In this document: positions 24,748 through 35,608 of the stretch, one piece after another
Layout: every line of letters starts with the position of its first letter
Numbering within the stretch: position 1 is the stretch's first letter
From: Takifugu bimaculatus
Taxonomy: Eukaryota; Chordata; Actinopteri; Tetraodontiformes; Tetraodontidae
Direction of reading: 5' to 3'
DNA: 64,000 bases
Assembly: GCA_004026145.2 (NCBI GenBank)
Contig: CP034977.1
Location: forward strand, 4,891,773-4,955,772
Position numbers and translations under genes: made by a program
The notes under the pieces: generated by a model
What the model was told of the DNA's origin: nothing
The model's database searches: none
The model's input: only the letters and a program-made list of their open reading frames with translations

Positions 24748-27700
24748 GTACAACTACACAACTACTCAACTACACAACTACTCAACTACACACCACTGAG
24801 TGTGTTTGGATACGGAGGGTTAGAGAGATTCTCTGATTACAACATTTCCTGTTGTCCATCTTTCAGGAAGCCCACGAGCAAGGCATCAATGCTGTGAGCT
24901 TCAGTTCTTTAGACCTGCTGGCAACTGGAGGAAACCGACAAAGTCATCAAGCTGTGGGACATCACGTCAGGTGCGTTCTGACACCCTGACCAGGTGCGTT
25001 CTGACACCCTGACCAGGTGCGTTCTGACACCCTGACCAGGTGCGTTCTGACACCCTGACCAGGTGCGTTCTGACACCTTCACCAGGTGTGTTCTGACACC
25101 CTCACCAGGTGCGTTCTGACACCCTGACCAGGTGCGTTCTGACACCCTGACCAGGTGCGTTCTGACACCCTCACCAGGTGCGTTCTGACACCCTGACCAG
25201 GTGCGTTCTGACACCTTCACCAGGTGCGTTCTGACACCTTCACCAGGTGTGTTCTGACACCCTGACCAGGTGCGTTTCTGACACCTTCACCAGGTGTGTT
25301 CTGACACCCTCACCAGGTGCGTTCTGACACCCTGACCAGGTGCGTTCTGACACCCCTGACCAGGTGCGTTCTGACACCCTCACCAGGTGCGTTCTGACAC
25401 CCTGACCAGGTGCGTTCTGACACCTTCACCAGGTGCGTTCTGACACCCTGACCAGGTGCGTTCTGACACCCTGACCAGGTGCGTTCTGACACCCTGACCA
25501 GGTGCGTTCTGACACCTTCACCAGGTGCGTTCTAACACCCTGACCAGGTGCGTTCTGACACCCTGACCAGGTGCGTTCTGACATCCTGACCAGGTGCGTT
25601 CTGACACCCTGACCAGGTGTGTTCTGACACCTTCACCAGGTGCGTTCTAACACCCTGACCAGGTGCGTTCTGACACCTTCACCAGGTGCGTTCTGACACC
25701 CTCACCAGGTGCGTTCTGACACCCTCACCAGGTGCGTTCTGACACCTTCACCAGGTGCGTTCTGACACCCTGACCAGGTGCGTTCTGACACCTCACCAGG
25801 TGCGTTCTGACACCCTGACCAGGTGCGTTCTGACACCTTCACCAGGTGCGTTCTGACACCCTGACCAGGTGCGTTCTGACACCCTGACCAGGTGCGTTCT
25901 GACACCCTCACCAGGTGCGTTCTGACACCCCAGGTGCGTTCTGACACCCTCACCAGGTGCGTTCTGACACCTTCACCAGGTGCGTTCTGACACCCTGACC
26001 ATGTGCGTTCTGACACCCCAGGTGTGTTCTGACACCCTCACCAGGTGCTTTCCTGACACCCTCACCAGGTAGCGTTCTGACACCCCAGGTGCGTTCTGAC
26101 ACCCCAGGTGCGTTCTGACACCCTCACCAGGTGCATTTTGACACCTTCACCAGGTGCGTTCTGACACCCTGACCAGGTGCGTTCTGACACCCTCACCAGG
26201 TGCGTTCTGACACCCTGACCAGGTGCGTTCTGACACCCTGACCAGGTGCGTTCTGACACCTTCACCAGGTGTGTTCTGACACCCCTCCACAGGTGCGTTC
26301 TGACACCCTGACCAGGTGCGTTGCTGACACCCTGACCAGGTGCGTTCTGACACCCTCACCAGGTGCGTTCTGACACCCTGACCAGGTGCGTTCTGACACC
26401 TTCACCAGGTGCGTTCTGACACCTTCACCAGGTGTGTTCTGACACCCTGACCAGGTGCGTTCTGACACCTTCACCAGGTGTGTTCTGACACCCTCACCAG
26501 GTGCGTTCTGACACCCTGACCAGGTGCGTTCTGACACCCTGACCAGGTGCGTTCTGACACCCTCACCAGGTGCGTTCTGACACCCTGACCAGGTGCGTTC
26601 TGACACCTTCACCAGGTGCGTTCTGACACCCTGACCAGGTGCGTTCTGACACCCTGACCAGGTGCGTTCTGACACCCTGACCAGGTGCGTTCTGACACCT
26701 TCACCAGGTGCGTTCTAACACCCTGACCAGGTGCGTTCTGACACCCTGACCAGGTGCGTTCTGACATCCTGACCAGGTGCGTTCTGACACCCTGACCAGG
26801 TGTGTTCTGACACCTTCACCAGGTGCGTTCTAACACCCTGACCAGGTGCGTTCTGACACCTTCACCAGGTGCGTATCTGACACCCTCACCAGGTGCGTTC
26901 TGACAACCCTCACCAGGTGCGTTCTGACACCTTCACCAGGTGCGTTCTGACACCCTGACCAGGTGCGTTCTGACACCCTCACCAGGTGCGTTCTGACACC
27001 CTGACCAGGTGCGTTCTGACACCTTCACCAGGTGCGTTCTGACACCCTGACCAGGTGCGTTCTGACACCCTGACCAGGTGCGTTCTGACACCCTCACCAG
27101 GTGCGTTCTGACACCCCAGGTGCGTTCTGACACCCTCACCAGGTGCGTTCTGACACCTTCACCAGGTGCGTTCTGACACCCTGACCAGGTGCGTTCTGAC
27201 ACCCCAGGTGTGTTCTGACACCCTCACCAGGTGCTTTCTGACACCCTCACCAGGTGCGTTCTGACACCCCAGGTGCGTTCTGACACCCCAGGTGCGTTCT
27301 GACACCCTCACCAGGTGCATTTTGACACCTTCACCAGGTGCGTTCTGACACCCCTGACCAGGTGCGTTCTGACACCCTGACCAGGTGGCGTTCTGACACC
27401 CTGACCAGGTGCGTTCTGACACCTTCACCAGGTGCGTTCTGACACCCTCACCAGGTGCGTTCTGACACCTTCACCAGGTGTGTTCTGACACCCTGACCAG
27501 GTGGGTTCTGACACCCTCACCAGGTGCGTTCTGACACCCTCACCAGGTGCGTTCTGACACCCTCACCAGGTGCGTTCTGACACCCTCACCAGGTGTGTTT
27601 TGACACCTTCACCAGGTGCGTTCTGACACCCTGACCAGGTGCGTTCTGACACCTTCACCAGGTGCGTTCTGACACCCTGACCAGGTGCGTTCTGACACCC

Positions 27701-30700
27701 TCACCAGGTGCGTTCTGACACCCTGACCAGGTGCGTTCTGACACCTTCACCAGGTGCGTTCTGACACCCTGACCAGGTGCGTTCTGACACCCCAGGTGCG
27801 TTCTGACACCCTCACCAGGTGCGTTCTGACACCTTCACCAGGTGCGTTCTGACACCCCAGGTGCGTTCTGACACCCTCACCAGGTGCGTTCTGACACCTT
27901 CACCAGGTGCGTTCTGACACCCTGACCAGGTGCGTTCTGACACCCCAGGTGTGTTCTGACACCCTCACCAGGTGCTTTCTGACACCCTCACCAGGTGCGT
28001 TCTGACACCCCAGGTGCGTTCTGACACCCTCACCAGGTGCGTTCTGACACCCTGACCAGGTGCGTTCTAACACCCTGACCAGGTGCGTTCTGACACCCTC
28101 ACCAGGTGCGTTCTAACACCCTGACCAGGTGCGTTCTGACACCCTCACCAGGTGCGTTCTGACACCCTCACCAGGTGCGTTCTGACACCCTCACCAGGTG
28201 CGTTTTGACACCTTCACCAGGTGCGTTCTGACACCCTGACCAGGTGCGTTCTAACACCCTGACCAGGTGCGTTCTGACACCCTCACCAGGTGCGTTCTGA
28301 CACCCTGACCAGGTGCGTTCTGACACCCTGACCAGGTGCGTTCTGACACCCTCACCAGGTGCGTTCTGACATCCTGACCAGGTGTGTTCTGACACCCTCA
28401 CCAGGTGCGTTCTGACACCCTCACCAGGTGCGTTCTAACACCCTCACCAGGTGTGTTCTGACACCCTGACCAGGTGCGTTCTGACACCTTCACCAGGTGT
28501 GTTCTGACACCCTCACCAGGTGCGTTCTGACACCCTGACCAGGTGCGTTCTGACACCCTGACCAGGTGCGTTCTGACACCCTCACCAGGTGCGTTCTGAC
28601 ACCCTGACCAGGTGCGTTCTGACACCTTCACCAGGTGCGTTCTAACACCCTGACCAGGTGCGTTCTGACACCCTGACCAGGTGCGTTCTGACACCCTCAC
28701 CAGGTGCGTTCTGACACCCTGACCAGGTGCGTTCTGACACCTTCACCAGGTGCGTTCTAACACCCCTGACCAGGTGCGTTCTGACACCCTGACCAGGTGC
28801 GTTCTGACACCTTCACCAGGTGCGTTCTAACACCCTGACCAGGTGCGTTCTGACACCCTGACCAGGTGCGTTCTGACATCCTGACCAGGTGCGTTCTGAC
28901 ACCCTGACCAGGTGCGTTCTGACACCTTCACCAGGTGCGTTCTAACACCCTGACCAGGTGCGTTCTGACACCCTGACCAGGTGCGTTCTGACATCCTGAC
29001 CAGGTGCGTTCTGACACCCTGACCAGGTGCGTTCTGACACCCTCACCAGGTGCGTTCTGACACCCTCACCAGGTGTGTTTTGACACCTTCACCAGGTGCG
29101 TTCTGACACCCTGACCAGGTGCGTTCTGACACCTTCACCAGGTGCGTTCTGACACCCTGACCAGGTGCGTTCTGACACCCTCACCAGGTGCGTTTCTGAC
29201 ACCCTGACCAGGTGCGTTCTGACACCTTCACCAGGTGCGTTCTGACACCCTGACCAGGTGCGTTCTGACACCCAGGTGCGTTCTGACACCCCTCACCAGG
29301 TGCGTTCTGACACCTTCACCAGGTGCGTTCTGACACCCCAGGTGCGTTCTGACACCCTCACCAGGTGCGTTCTGACACCTTCACCAGGTGCGTTCTGACA
29401 CCCTGACCAGGTGCGTTCTGACACCCTCACCAGGTGCGTTCTGACACCCTGACCAGGTGTGTTCTGACACCCTCACCAGGTGCGTTCTGACACCCTCACC
29501 AGGTGCGTTCTAACACCCTCACCAGGTGCGTTCTGACACCCTGACCAGGTGCGTTCTAACACCCTGACCAGGTGCGTTCTGACACCCTGACCAGGTGCGT
29601 TCTGACACCTTCACCAGGTGCGTTCTGACACCCTGACCAGGTGCGTTCTGACACCTTCACCAGATGTGTTCTGACACCCTGACCAGGTGCGTTCTGACAC
29701 CTTCACCAGGTGCGTTCTGACACCCTGACCAGGTGCGTTCTGACACCCTCACCAGGTGCGTTCTGACACCTTCACCAGGTGCGTTCTGACACCCTCACCA
29801 GGTGCGTTCTGACACCTTCACCAGGTGTGTTCTGACACCCTGACCAGGTGGGTTCTGACACCCTCACCAGGTGCGTTCTGACACCCTCACCAGGTGCGTT
29901 CTGACACCCTCACCAGGTGTGTTTTGACACCTTCACCAGGTGCGTTCTGACACCCTGACCAGGTGCGTTCTGACACCCTGACCAGGTGCGTTCTGACACC
30001 CTCACCAGGTGCGTTCTGACACCCTCACCAGGTGTGTTTTGACACCTTCACCAGGTGCGTTCTGACACCCTCACCAGGTGCGTTCTGACACCCTGACCAG
30101 GTGCGTTCTGACACCCTCACCAGGTGCGTTCTGACACCCCTGACCAGGTGCATTCTGACATCCTGACCAGGTGCGTTCTGACAACCTGACCAGGTGCGTT
30201 CTGACACCCTCACCAGGTGCGTTCTGACACCCTGACCAGGTGTGTTCTGACACCTTCACCAGGTGCGTTCTGACACCTTCACCAGGTGCGTTCTGACACC
30301 CTGACCAGGTGCGTTCTGACACCCTCACCAGGTGCGTTCTGACATCCTGACCAGGTGCGTTCTGACACCCTGACCAGGTGCGTTCTGACATCCTGACCAG
30401 GTGCGTTCTGACATCCTGACCAGGTGCGTTCTGACACCCTGACCAGGTGCGTTCTGACACCCTCACCAGGTGCGTTCTGACATCCTGACCAGGTGTGTTC
30501 TGACACCTTCACCAGGTGCATTCTGACACCTTCACCAGGTGCGTTCTGACACCCTGACCAGGTGCGTTCTGACACCCTGACCAGGTGCGTTCTGACCTGC
30601 TCTTGTCATGTTAATGTTGTAACCTCTGACCTCACCACTCTCATCATCAGGGTCACTGAGTCACCGAGCGACACTGGGTGGCAGCACCGATGGGATCACC

Positions 30701-33700
30701 TGTATCGACTTCAGTCACATGGTATGCTTGAATGTTTGCGGGTCAGCGGAGGTCAGCAGAGGTCAGTGGAGGTCAGCGGAGGTCAGGGGAGGTCTCATGT
30801 GTGGCTTTTGCTCAGGGCGACAGGATCCTGGCGGCCTCCTATGATAAGTCAGCACTGTTGTGGCAGCGGGGGAGCGTTACACCGAAGGTAACTCACCTGT
30901 AACTTCTCCTGGTCCACATGGTTGCCTGCACAACCCTAGGGCTAGGCTAGGCTAACCCTAGGGTTAGGCTAGGCTAACCCTCACCTGTGTACCAGCTGAC
31001 CCTGACAGGCCACAGTCGGAAGGTGACAGTGGCCAGATTCTGCACGCTCCCCCATCAGGTGGCCACTGGCAGCACAGACAGAACCATCAGACACTGGGAC
31101 CTTCACCGAGCTGCCTGTCAGTCTGATCATGAGAGATGACCCAATAATCATGTGTTCATCATCATCCACTCACTCCTGATGCAAATGTTCAGGTGTGCAG
31201 GTGGTTGCAGGTGACATCTTACTGCAGTGACCTGGTCTGTGCAGATCACCTGATCATCAGTGGACACTACGACTGTAGGATCAGAGTCTGGGACAGCAGG
31301 TGACCCCTCACTCGCTCATCTGTGACCCCTCACTCGCTCATCTGTGACCCCTCACTCGCTCATCTGTGACCCTTCAATCGCTCATCTGTGACCCCTCACT
31401 CGCTCATCTGTGACCCCTCACTCGCTCATCTGTGACCCTTCAATCGCTCATCTGTGACCCCTCACTCGCTCATCTGTGACCCTTCACTCGCTCATCTGTG
31501 ACCCCTCACTCGCTCATCTGTGACCCTTCACTCGCTCATCTGTGACCCTTCACTCGGTCACTTGACCTGCAGCAGCGTCATGTGACCTGCAGCAGCATCA
31601 TGTGACCTGCAGCAGCGTCAGGTGACCTGCAGCAGCATCATGTGACCTGCAGCAGCGTCAGGTGACCTGCAGCAGCGTCATGTGACATGCAGCAGCATCA
31701 TGTGACCTGCAGCAGCGTCATGTGACCTGCAGCAGCATCATGTGACCTGCAGCAGCATCATGTGACCTGCAGCAGCGTCATGTGACCTGCAGCAGCATCA
31801 GGTGAGCTGCAGCAGCATCATGTGACCGGCAGCAGCATCAGGTGACATGCAGCAGCGTCATGTGACCTGCAGCAGCATCAGGTGAGCTGCAGCAGTGTCA
31901 TGTGACCTGCAGCAGCATCAGGTGACCTGCAGCAGCGTCAGGTGACCTGCAGCAGCGTCATGTGACATGCAGCAGCGTCATGTGACCTGCAGCAGCGTCA
32001 TGTGACCTGCAGCAGCGTCATGTGACATGCAGCAGCATCAGGTGACCTGCAGCAGCGTCATGTGACCTGCAGCAGCGTCATGTGACATGCAGCAGCATCA
32101 GGTGACATGCAGCAGCGTCATGTGACCTGCAGCAGCGTCAGGTGAGCTGCAGCAGCGTCATGTGACATGCAGCAGCATCAGGTGACATGCAGCAGCGTCA
32201 TGTGACCTGCAGCAGCGTCAGGTGACCTGCAGCAGCATCATGTGACCTGCAGCAGCATCAGGTGACCTGCAGCAGCGTCATGTGACCTGCAGCAGCGTCA
32301 TGTGACCTGCAGCAGCATCAGGTGACCTGCAGCAGCGTCATGTGACCTGCAGCAGCGTCATGTGACCTGCAGCAGCATCAGGTGACCTGCAGCAGTGACC
32401 CCGGGAGACATGATGACGTTGTCCACAGAACACTCAGCTGCATTCAGGAACTTCCTGTTGAGGGTAAAGTCACGTCGCTGGACATCAGCAGTGATCACCG
32501 GCAGCTGCTCAGCTGTTGCCGTGACAACCACCTCCAGCTGTTGGATCTGAGGAGGCGGAGTAATGAGTGCACCTCCTTCAGGTACAACGATTAACATTAA
32601 CCCTGAATTAATGATCATCTGTGATCAGGTCAACTCTCACTGTGTGTGTGTGTCTGTTGTGAGTGCGTGTGTGTGTGTCTGTGTGAGTGCGTGTGTGTGT
32701 GTCTGTGTGTGTGTCTGTGTGAGAGTGTGTGTGTGTCTGTGTGTCTGTGTGTGTGTCTGTGTGTGACAGAGCTGATGGATTCAGTTGTGGCAGTGACAGC
32801 ACCAAAGCCGTCATCAGGTCAGTTCTGGTCCACTTTTCTCCTTCACATGGTCTGGTGACGTCAGTAGATTCGCCTCAATGCCGTCGTCGCGCGTTAGGGT
32901 TAGAGGGTTAGGGTTAGAGGGTCAGGGTAGAGGGTCAGGGTAGAGGGTCAGGGTAGAGGGTCAGGGTCAGGGTCAGGGTAGAGGGTCAGGGTCAGGGTAG
33001 AGGGTCAGGGTCAGGGTAGAGGGTCAGGGTCAGGGTAGAGGGTCAGGGTAGAGGGTCAGGGTAGAGGGTCAGGGTCAGGGTAGAGGGTCAGGTTAGAGGG
33101 TCAGGGTAGAGGGTCAGGGTAGAGGGTCAGGGTAGAGGGTCAGGGTTAGAGGGTCAGGGTAGAGGGTCAGGGTTAGAGGGTCAGGGTTAGAGGGTCAGGG
33201 TAGAGGGTTAGGGTAGAGGGTCAGGGTCAGGGTAGAGGGTCAGGGTAGAGGGTCAGGGGTAGAGGGTCAGGGTCAGGGTAGAGGGTCAGGGTCAGGGTAG
33301 AGGTTCAGGGTCAGGGTCAGGGTAGAGGGTCAGGGTAGAGGGTCAGGGTAGAGGGTCAGGGTCAGGGTAGAGGGTCAGGGTTAGAGGGTCAGGGTAGAGG
33401 GTCAGGGTAGAGGGTAGAGGGTCGGTAGAGGGTCAGGGTTAGAGGGTCAGGGTAGAGGGTCAGGGTTAGAGGGTCAGGGTTAGAGGGTCAGGGTAGAGGG
33501 TTAGGGTAGAGGGTCAGGGTTAGAGGGTCAGGGTAGAGGGTCAGGGTAGAGGGTCAGGGTAGAGGGTCAGGGTTAGAGGGTCAGGGTAGAGGGTCAGGGT
33601 TAGAGGGTCAGGGTAGAGGGTCAGGGTTAGAGGGTCAGGGTAGAGGGTCAGGGTTAGAGGGTCAGGGTCAGGGTTAGAGGGTCAGGGTAGAGGGTCAGGG

Positions 33701-35608
33701 TAGAGGGTCAGGGTAGAGGGTCAGGGTTAGAGGGTTAGGGTAGAGGGTCAGGGTTAGAGGGTCAGGGTAGAGGGTCAGGGTAGAGGGTCAGGGTAGAGGG
33801 TCAGGGTTAGAGGGTCAGGGTTAGAGGGTCAGGGTAGAGGGTCAGGGTAGAGGGTCAGGGTAGAGGGTTAGGGTAGAGGGTCAGGGTAGAGGGTCAGGGT
33901 CAGGGTTAGAGGGTCAGGGTAGAGGGTCAGGGTAGAGAGGTCAGGGTTAGAGGGTTAGGGTAGAGGGTCAGGTTAGAGGGTTAGGGTAGAGGGTCAGGTT
34001 AGAGGGTCCAGGGTAGAGGGGCAGGGTTAGAGGGTCAGGGTTAGAGGGTCAGGGTTAGAGGGTCAGGGTAGAGGGTCAGGGTAGAGGGTCAGGGTAGAGG
34101 GTCAGGGTTAGAGGGTCAGGTAGAGGGTCAGGGTAGAGGGTTAGGGTAGAGGGTCAGGGTAGAGGGTCAGGGTCAGGTTAGAGGGTCAGGGTATGAGGTC
34201 AGGGTAGAGGGTCAGGGTAGAGGGTCAGGGTTAGAGGGTCAGGGTAGAGGGTCAGGGTAGAGGGTCAGGGTCAGGGTTAGAGGGTCCAGGGTTAGAGGGT
34301 CAGGGTTAGAGGGTCAGGTTTAGAGGGTCAGGGTAGAGGGTCAGGGTTAGAGGGTCAGGGTAGAGGGTCAGGGTTAGAGGGTCAGGGTAGAGGGTCAGGG
34401 TAGAGGGTCAGGGTAGAGGGTAGGGTAGAGGGTAGGTAAGGGTTAGGGTAGAGGGTCAGGGTAGAGGGTCAGGGTAGAGGGTTAGGGTAGAGGGTCAAGG
34501 GTAGAGGGTCAGGGTTAGAGGGTCAGGGTAGAGGGTCAGGGTAGAGGGTCAGGGTTAGAGGGTCAGGGTAGAGGGTCAGGGTAGAGGGTCAGGGTCTAGG
34601 GTTAGAGGGTCAGGGTTAGAGGGTCAGGGTAGAGGGTCGGGGTAGAGGGTCAGGGTAGAGGGTCAGGGGTTAGAGGGTCAGGGTTAGAGGGTCAGGGTAG
34701 AGGGTCAGGGTAGAGGGTCAGGGTTAGAGGGTCAGGGTTAGAGGGTCAGGGTAGAGGGTCAGGGTCAGGGTTAGAGGGTCAGGGTTAGAGGGTCAGGGTA
34801 GAGGGGTAGGGTAGAGGGTCAGGGTAGACGGTCAGGGTAGAGGGTCAGGGTTAGGGGGTCAGGGTTAGAGGGTCAGGGGGTTAGGGTTATCCGAGGATAT
34901 TGGAAGGAGTCCCTTGGTGAGATCCCAATGTTGCTCAACTGCCACTCCCAAAACCCCTGGAGGCCCCTGGAGGCCTCTGGAGGCCCCTAGAGGCTCCTGG
35001 AGGCCCCTGGAGGCCCTTGGAGGCCCCTGAAGGCCTCTGGAGGCCCCTGGAGGCCTGAGAGGAGATCTGAGAGGTTGATCTTCATCAGGAGTTCTAGTTG
35101 TGAGTCCAGGACCGAGTACGAGCTCACGGATCAGGTTCAATTTTTGTGGGGTCGTACTGTGTTGAAGGTTGTAGCCATGCTAATGCTATAACGTCAACAG
35201 CCCAGATGGAGGTTTTCTGGCAGCCGGGTCAGCTGACGGCACCCTTTACATCTGGAACGTGTCCACTGGCAAGATGGAGCGACACCTGCCTGGAAAGCAC
35301 ATGTGAGATATTGAAAGATGAGCATCATTTTGCTTCAAATCTGTGGAAATTATGTTATAAAATAAGCTAATAAGCTGACAGTCATGTCTCCCTATTGTCA
35401 GTGGGAAAATAGCATGCATGCTAACAGGCCAGGACAAATGCTAACATGTATTATTGAGTGAGCAGACCCCAGAATGATGAAGGTTCCTTTCATGGCTCCT
35501 CTGTCTCTCCTCAGCTCAGCTATCAGCGCTGTGTCCTGGTCTCCATCTGGGAAGTATGTTGTCAGTGTGGATAAGGGTGGGACGGCTGTGCTGTGGAGTG
35601 ACGTCTGA
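20788..35608 (+). CDS. atg16l2: ATG16L2-like autophagy protein (18 exons; start codon lost in gap)
   Basis: ATG16L proteins bind ATG5-ATG12 through an N-terminal helix and bring LC3/GABARAP conjugation to membranes; ATG16L2 is the divergent paralogue. Exons: 20788-20859, 21265-21307, 21431-21497, 23737-23810, 23932-24087, 24177-24227, 24520-24570, 24642-24664, 24701-24747, 24867-24970, 30651-30721, 30816-30887, 30996-31120, 31201-31299, 32396-32581, 32770-32817, 35201-35302, 35515-35608. Order: HIIRQLKHRDRSQRARFQDL (ATG5-binding helix), coiled coil, linker, WD40 repeats, stop TGA at 35606. TGHSRKVT, ATGSTDRT and LLSCCRDN fit ATG16L2 better than ATG16L1. All phases join except in exon 10, which is one base too long. 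The initiator Met lies in or beyond the N gap. I am sure of the family, fairly sure of the paralogue; exons 6-9 are the least certain. Confidence 0.87.
21340..21410 (+). repeat. GAT/GAG trinucleotide repeat in atg16l2 intron 2
   Basis: GATGATGATGATGAGGAGG-type tract, occupying most of the 123-bp intron between exons 2 and 3. Confidence 0.9.
21816..23632 (+). repeat. Interstitial telomere-like array, G-rich strand (TTAGGG variants)
   Basis: About 1.8 kb of GGGTTA, GAGGGTTA, GGGTCA and GCGTTA variants in atg16l2 intron 3. Recurring longer patterns (for example GGGTTAGCGTTAGGGGGTTA then a GGGTCAGGTTTAGAGGG block, seen near 21985, 22055, 22135, 22550 and 22620) show a higher-order repeat of roughly 70-90 bp. 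The G-rich strand is the sense strand. Confidence 0.95.
24750..24795 (+). repeat. CAACTACACAACTACT repeat in short intron
   Basis: Three copies of a CAACTACACAACTACT-like unit in the 119-bp atg16l2 intron 9, starting two bases after the donor GTACAA. Confidence 0.85.
24867..24970 (+). CDS. atg16l2: atg16l2 exon 10, first WD40 blade, with 1-nt frameshift
   Basis: Encodes EAHEQGINAVSFSSLDLLATGG, then after a +1 shift TDKVIKLWDITSG, which is the expected D strand of a WD40 blade. The exon is 104 nt, whereas flanking phases (0 in, 1 out) require 103 (modulo 3). The surplus base lies in GGAGGAAACCGAC at about 24929-24941, most simply one extra A at 24932-24934. All later exons are intact and in phase, which argues for a sequencing or assembly error over old decay. 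The donor CAG|GTGCGT at 24971 is the first base of the 5.6-kb minisatellite. Confidence 0.85.
24971..30594 (+). repeat. 5.6-kb minisatellite, 23-bp unit, starting at the atg16l2 exon-10 donor
   Basis: About 245 units that begin GTGCGTTCTGACACC and end CTGACCAG, CTCACCAG or TTCACCAG, with variants such as GTGTGTT, GTGCTTT and a short form lacking CTGAC. The first unit starts on the first base of the intron and the last ends about 56 bp before the next exon. Every unit therefore contains CAG|GTGCGT. The reverse strand gives repeated VSERTWSGCQNAPG ORFs, which are artefacts. Confidence 0.97.
30651..35608 (+). CDS. atg16l2: atg16l2 C-terminal half: WD40 blades 2-7
   Basis: Eight exons encode the remaining propeller: GGSTDGITCIDFSHM / GDRILAASYDKSALLWQ, LTGHSRKVTVARF with ATGSTDRTIRHWDL, SYCSDLVCADHLIISGHYD with RIRVWDS, GKVTSLDISSDHRQLLSC, ADGFSCGSDSTKAV, SPDGGFLAAGSADGTLYIWN, then ISAVSWSPSGKYVVSVDKGG and VLWSDV before TGA. 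In ATG16L proteins this domain recognises target proteins or membranes in non-canonical LC3 lipidation. The family Trp in GSDWTKA is Ser here (GSDSTKA). The acceptor of the exon at 31201 is chosen by phase; a start a few bases upstream is possible. Four introns in this half are largely made of tandem repeats. Confidence 0.9.
30741..30796 (+). promoter_or_regulatory. Five tandem AGGTCA half-sites at 10-bp spacing (DR4-like)
   Basis: In the 94-bp intron after atg16l2 exon 11, the decamer AGGTCAGCGG and variants recur about five times. AGGTCA direct repeats with a 4-bp spacer are the consensus for thyroid-hormone receptor and LXR heterodimers with RXR. It may be only a 10-bp minisatellite; binding is inferred from motif alone. 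Confidence 0.35.
31300..31562 (+). repeat. 22-bp minisatellite starting at an atg16l2 splice donor
   Basis: About 12 units reading GTGACCCCTCACTCGCTCAT plus CT. The first unit begins with the donor GT after GGGACAGCAG, on the first base of the intron. Confidence 0.95.
31563..32395 (+). repeat. 20-bp minisatellite ending at an atg16l2 splice acceptor
   Basis: About 42 units of GTGACCTGCAGCAGCGTCAT and near variants (CATCAT, GAGCTGC, GACATGC). The last unit ends in the AG used as acceptor before TGACCCCGGG. With the array at 31300 it makes up the whole 1.1-kb intron. Confidence 0.95.
32640..32766 (+). repeat. (GT)n with GTCTGT interruptions
   Basis: Microsatellite of TGTGTG, TGTCTG and GAGTGCG filling the 188-bp intron before the 48-bp exon at 32770. 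It reaches within a few bases of the acceptor GACAG. Confidence 0.95.
32892..34890 (+). repeat. 2-kb G-rich minisatellite (AGAGGGTCAGGGT)
   Basis: Alternating AGAGGGTCAGGGT and TTAGAGGG units, some 12-19 bp, in the atg16l2 intron 32818-35200. They are related to the TTAGGG/TCAGGG variants at 21816-23632 and again G-rich on the sense strand. Confidence 0.95.
34955..35062 (+). repeat. GGAGGCCCCT decamer/undecamer repeat
   Basis: About ten copies of CCTGGAGGCC-type units in the same intron, 140 bp before the acceptor at 35200. Confidence 0.9.

Noticed and set aside
24909..30466. Repeated minus-strand ORFs with VSERTWSGCQNAPG as a repeat protein
   Set aside because: They arise from the 23-bp unit read in three frames, antisense to atg16l2, with no start context or flanking exon.
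24909..30575. Direct repeats of 22-23 bp suggesting a CRISPR array
   Set aside because: Units follow each other without unique spacers, in vertebrate DNA with exons on both sides; this is a minisatellite.
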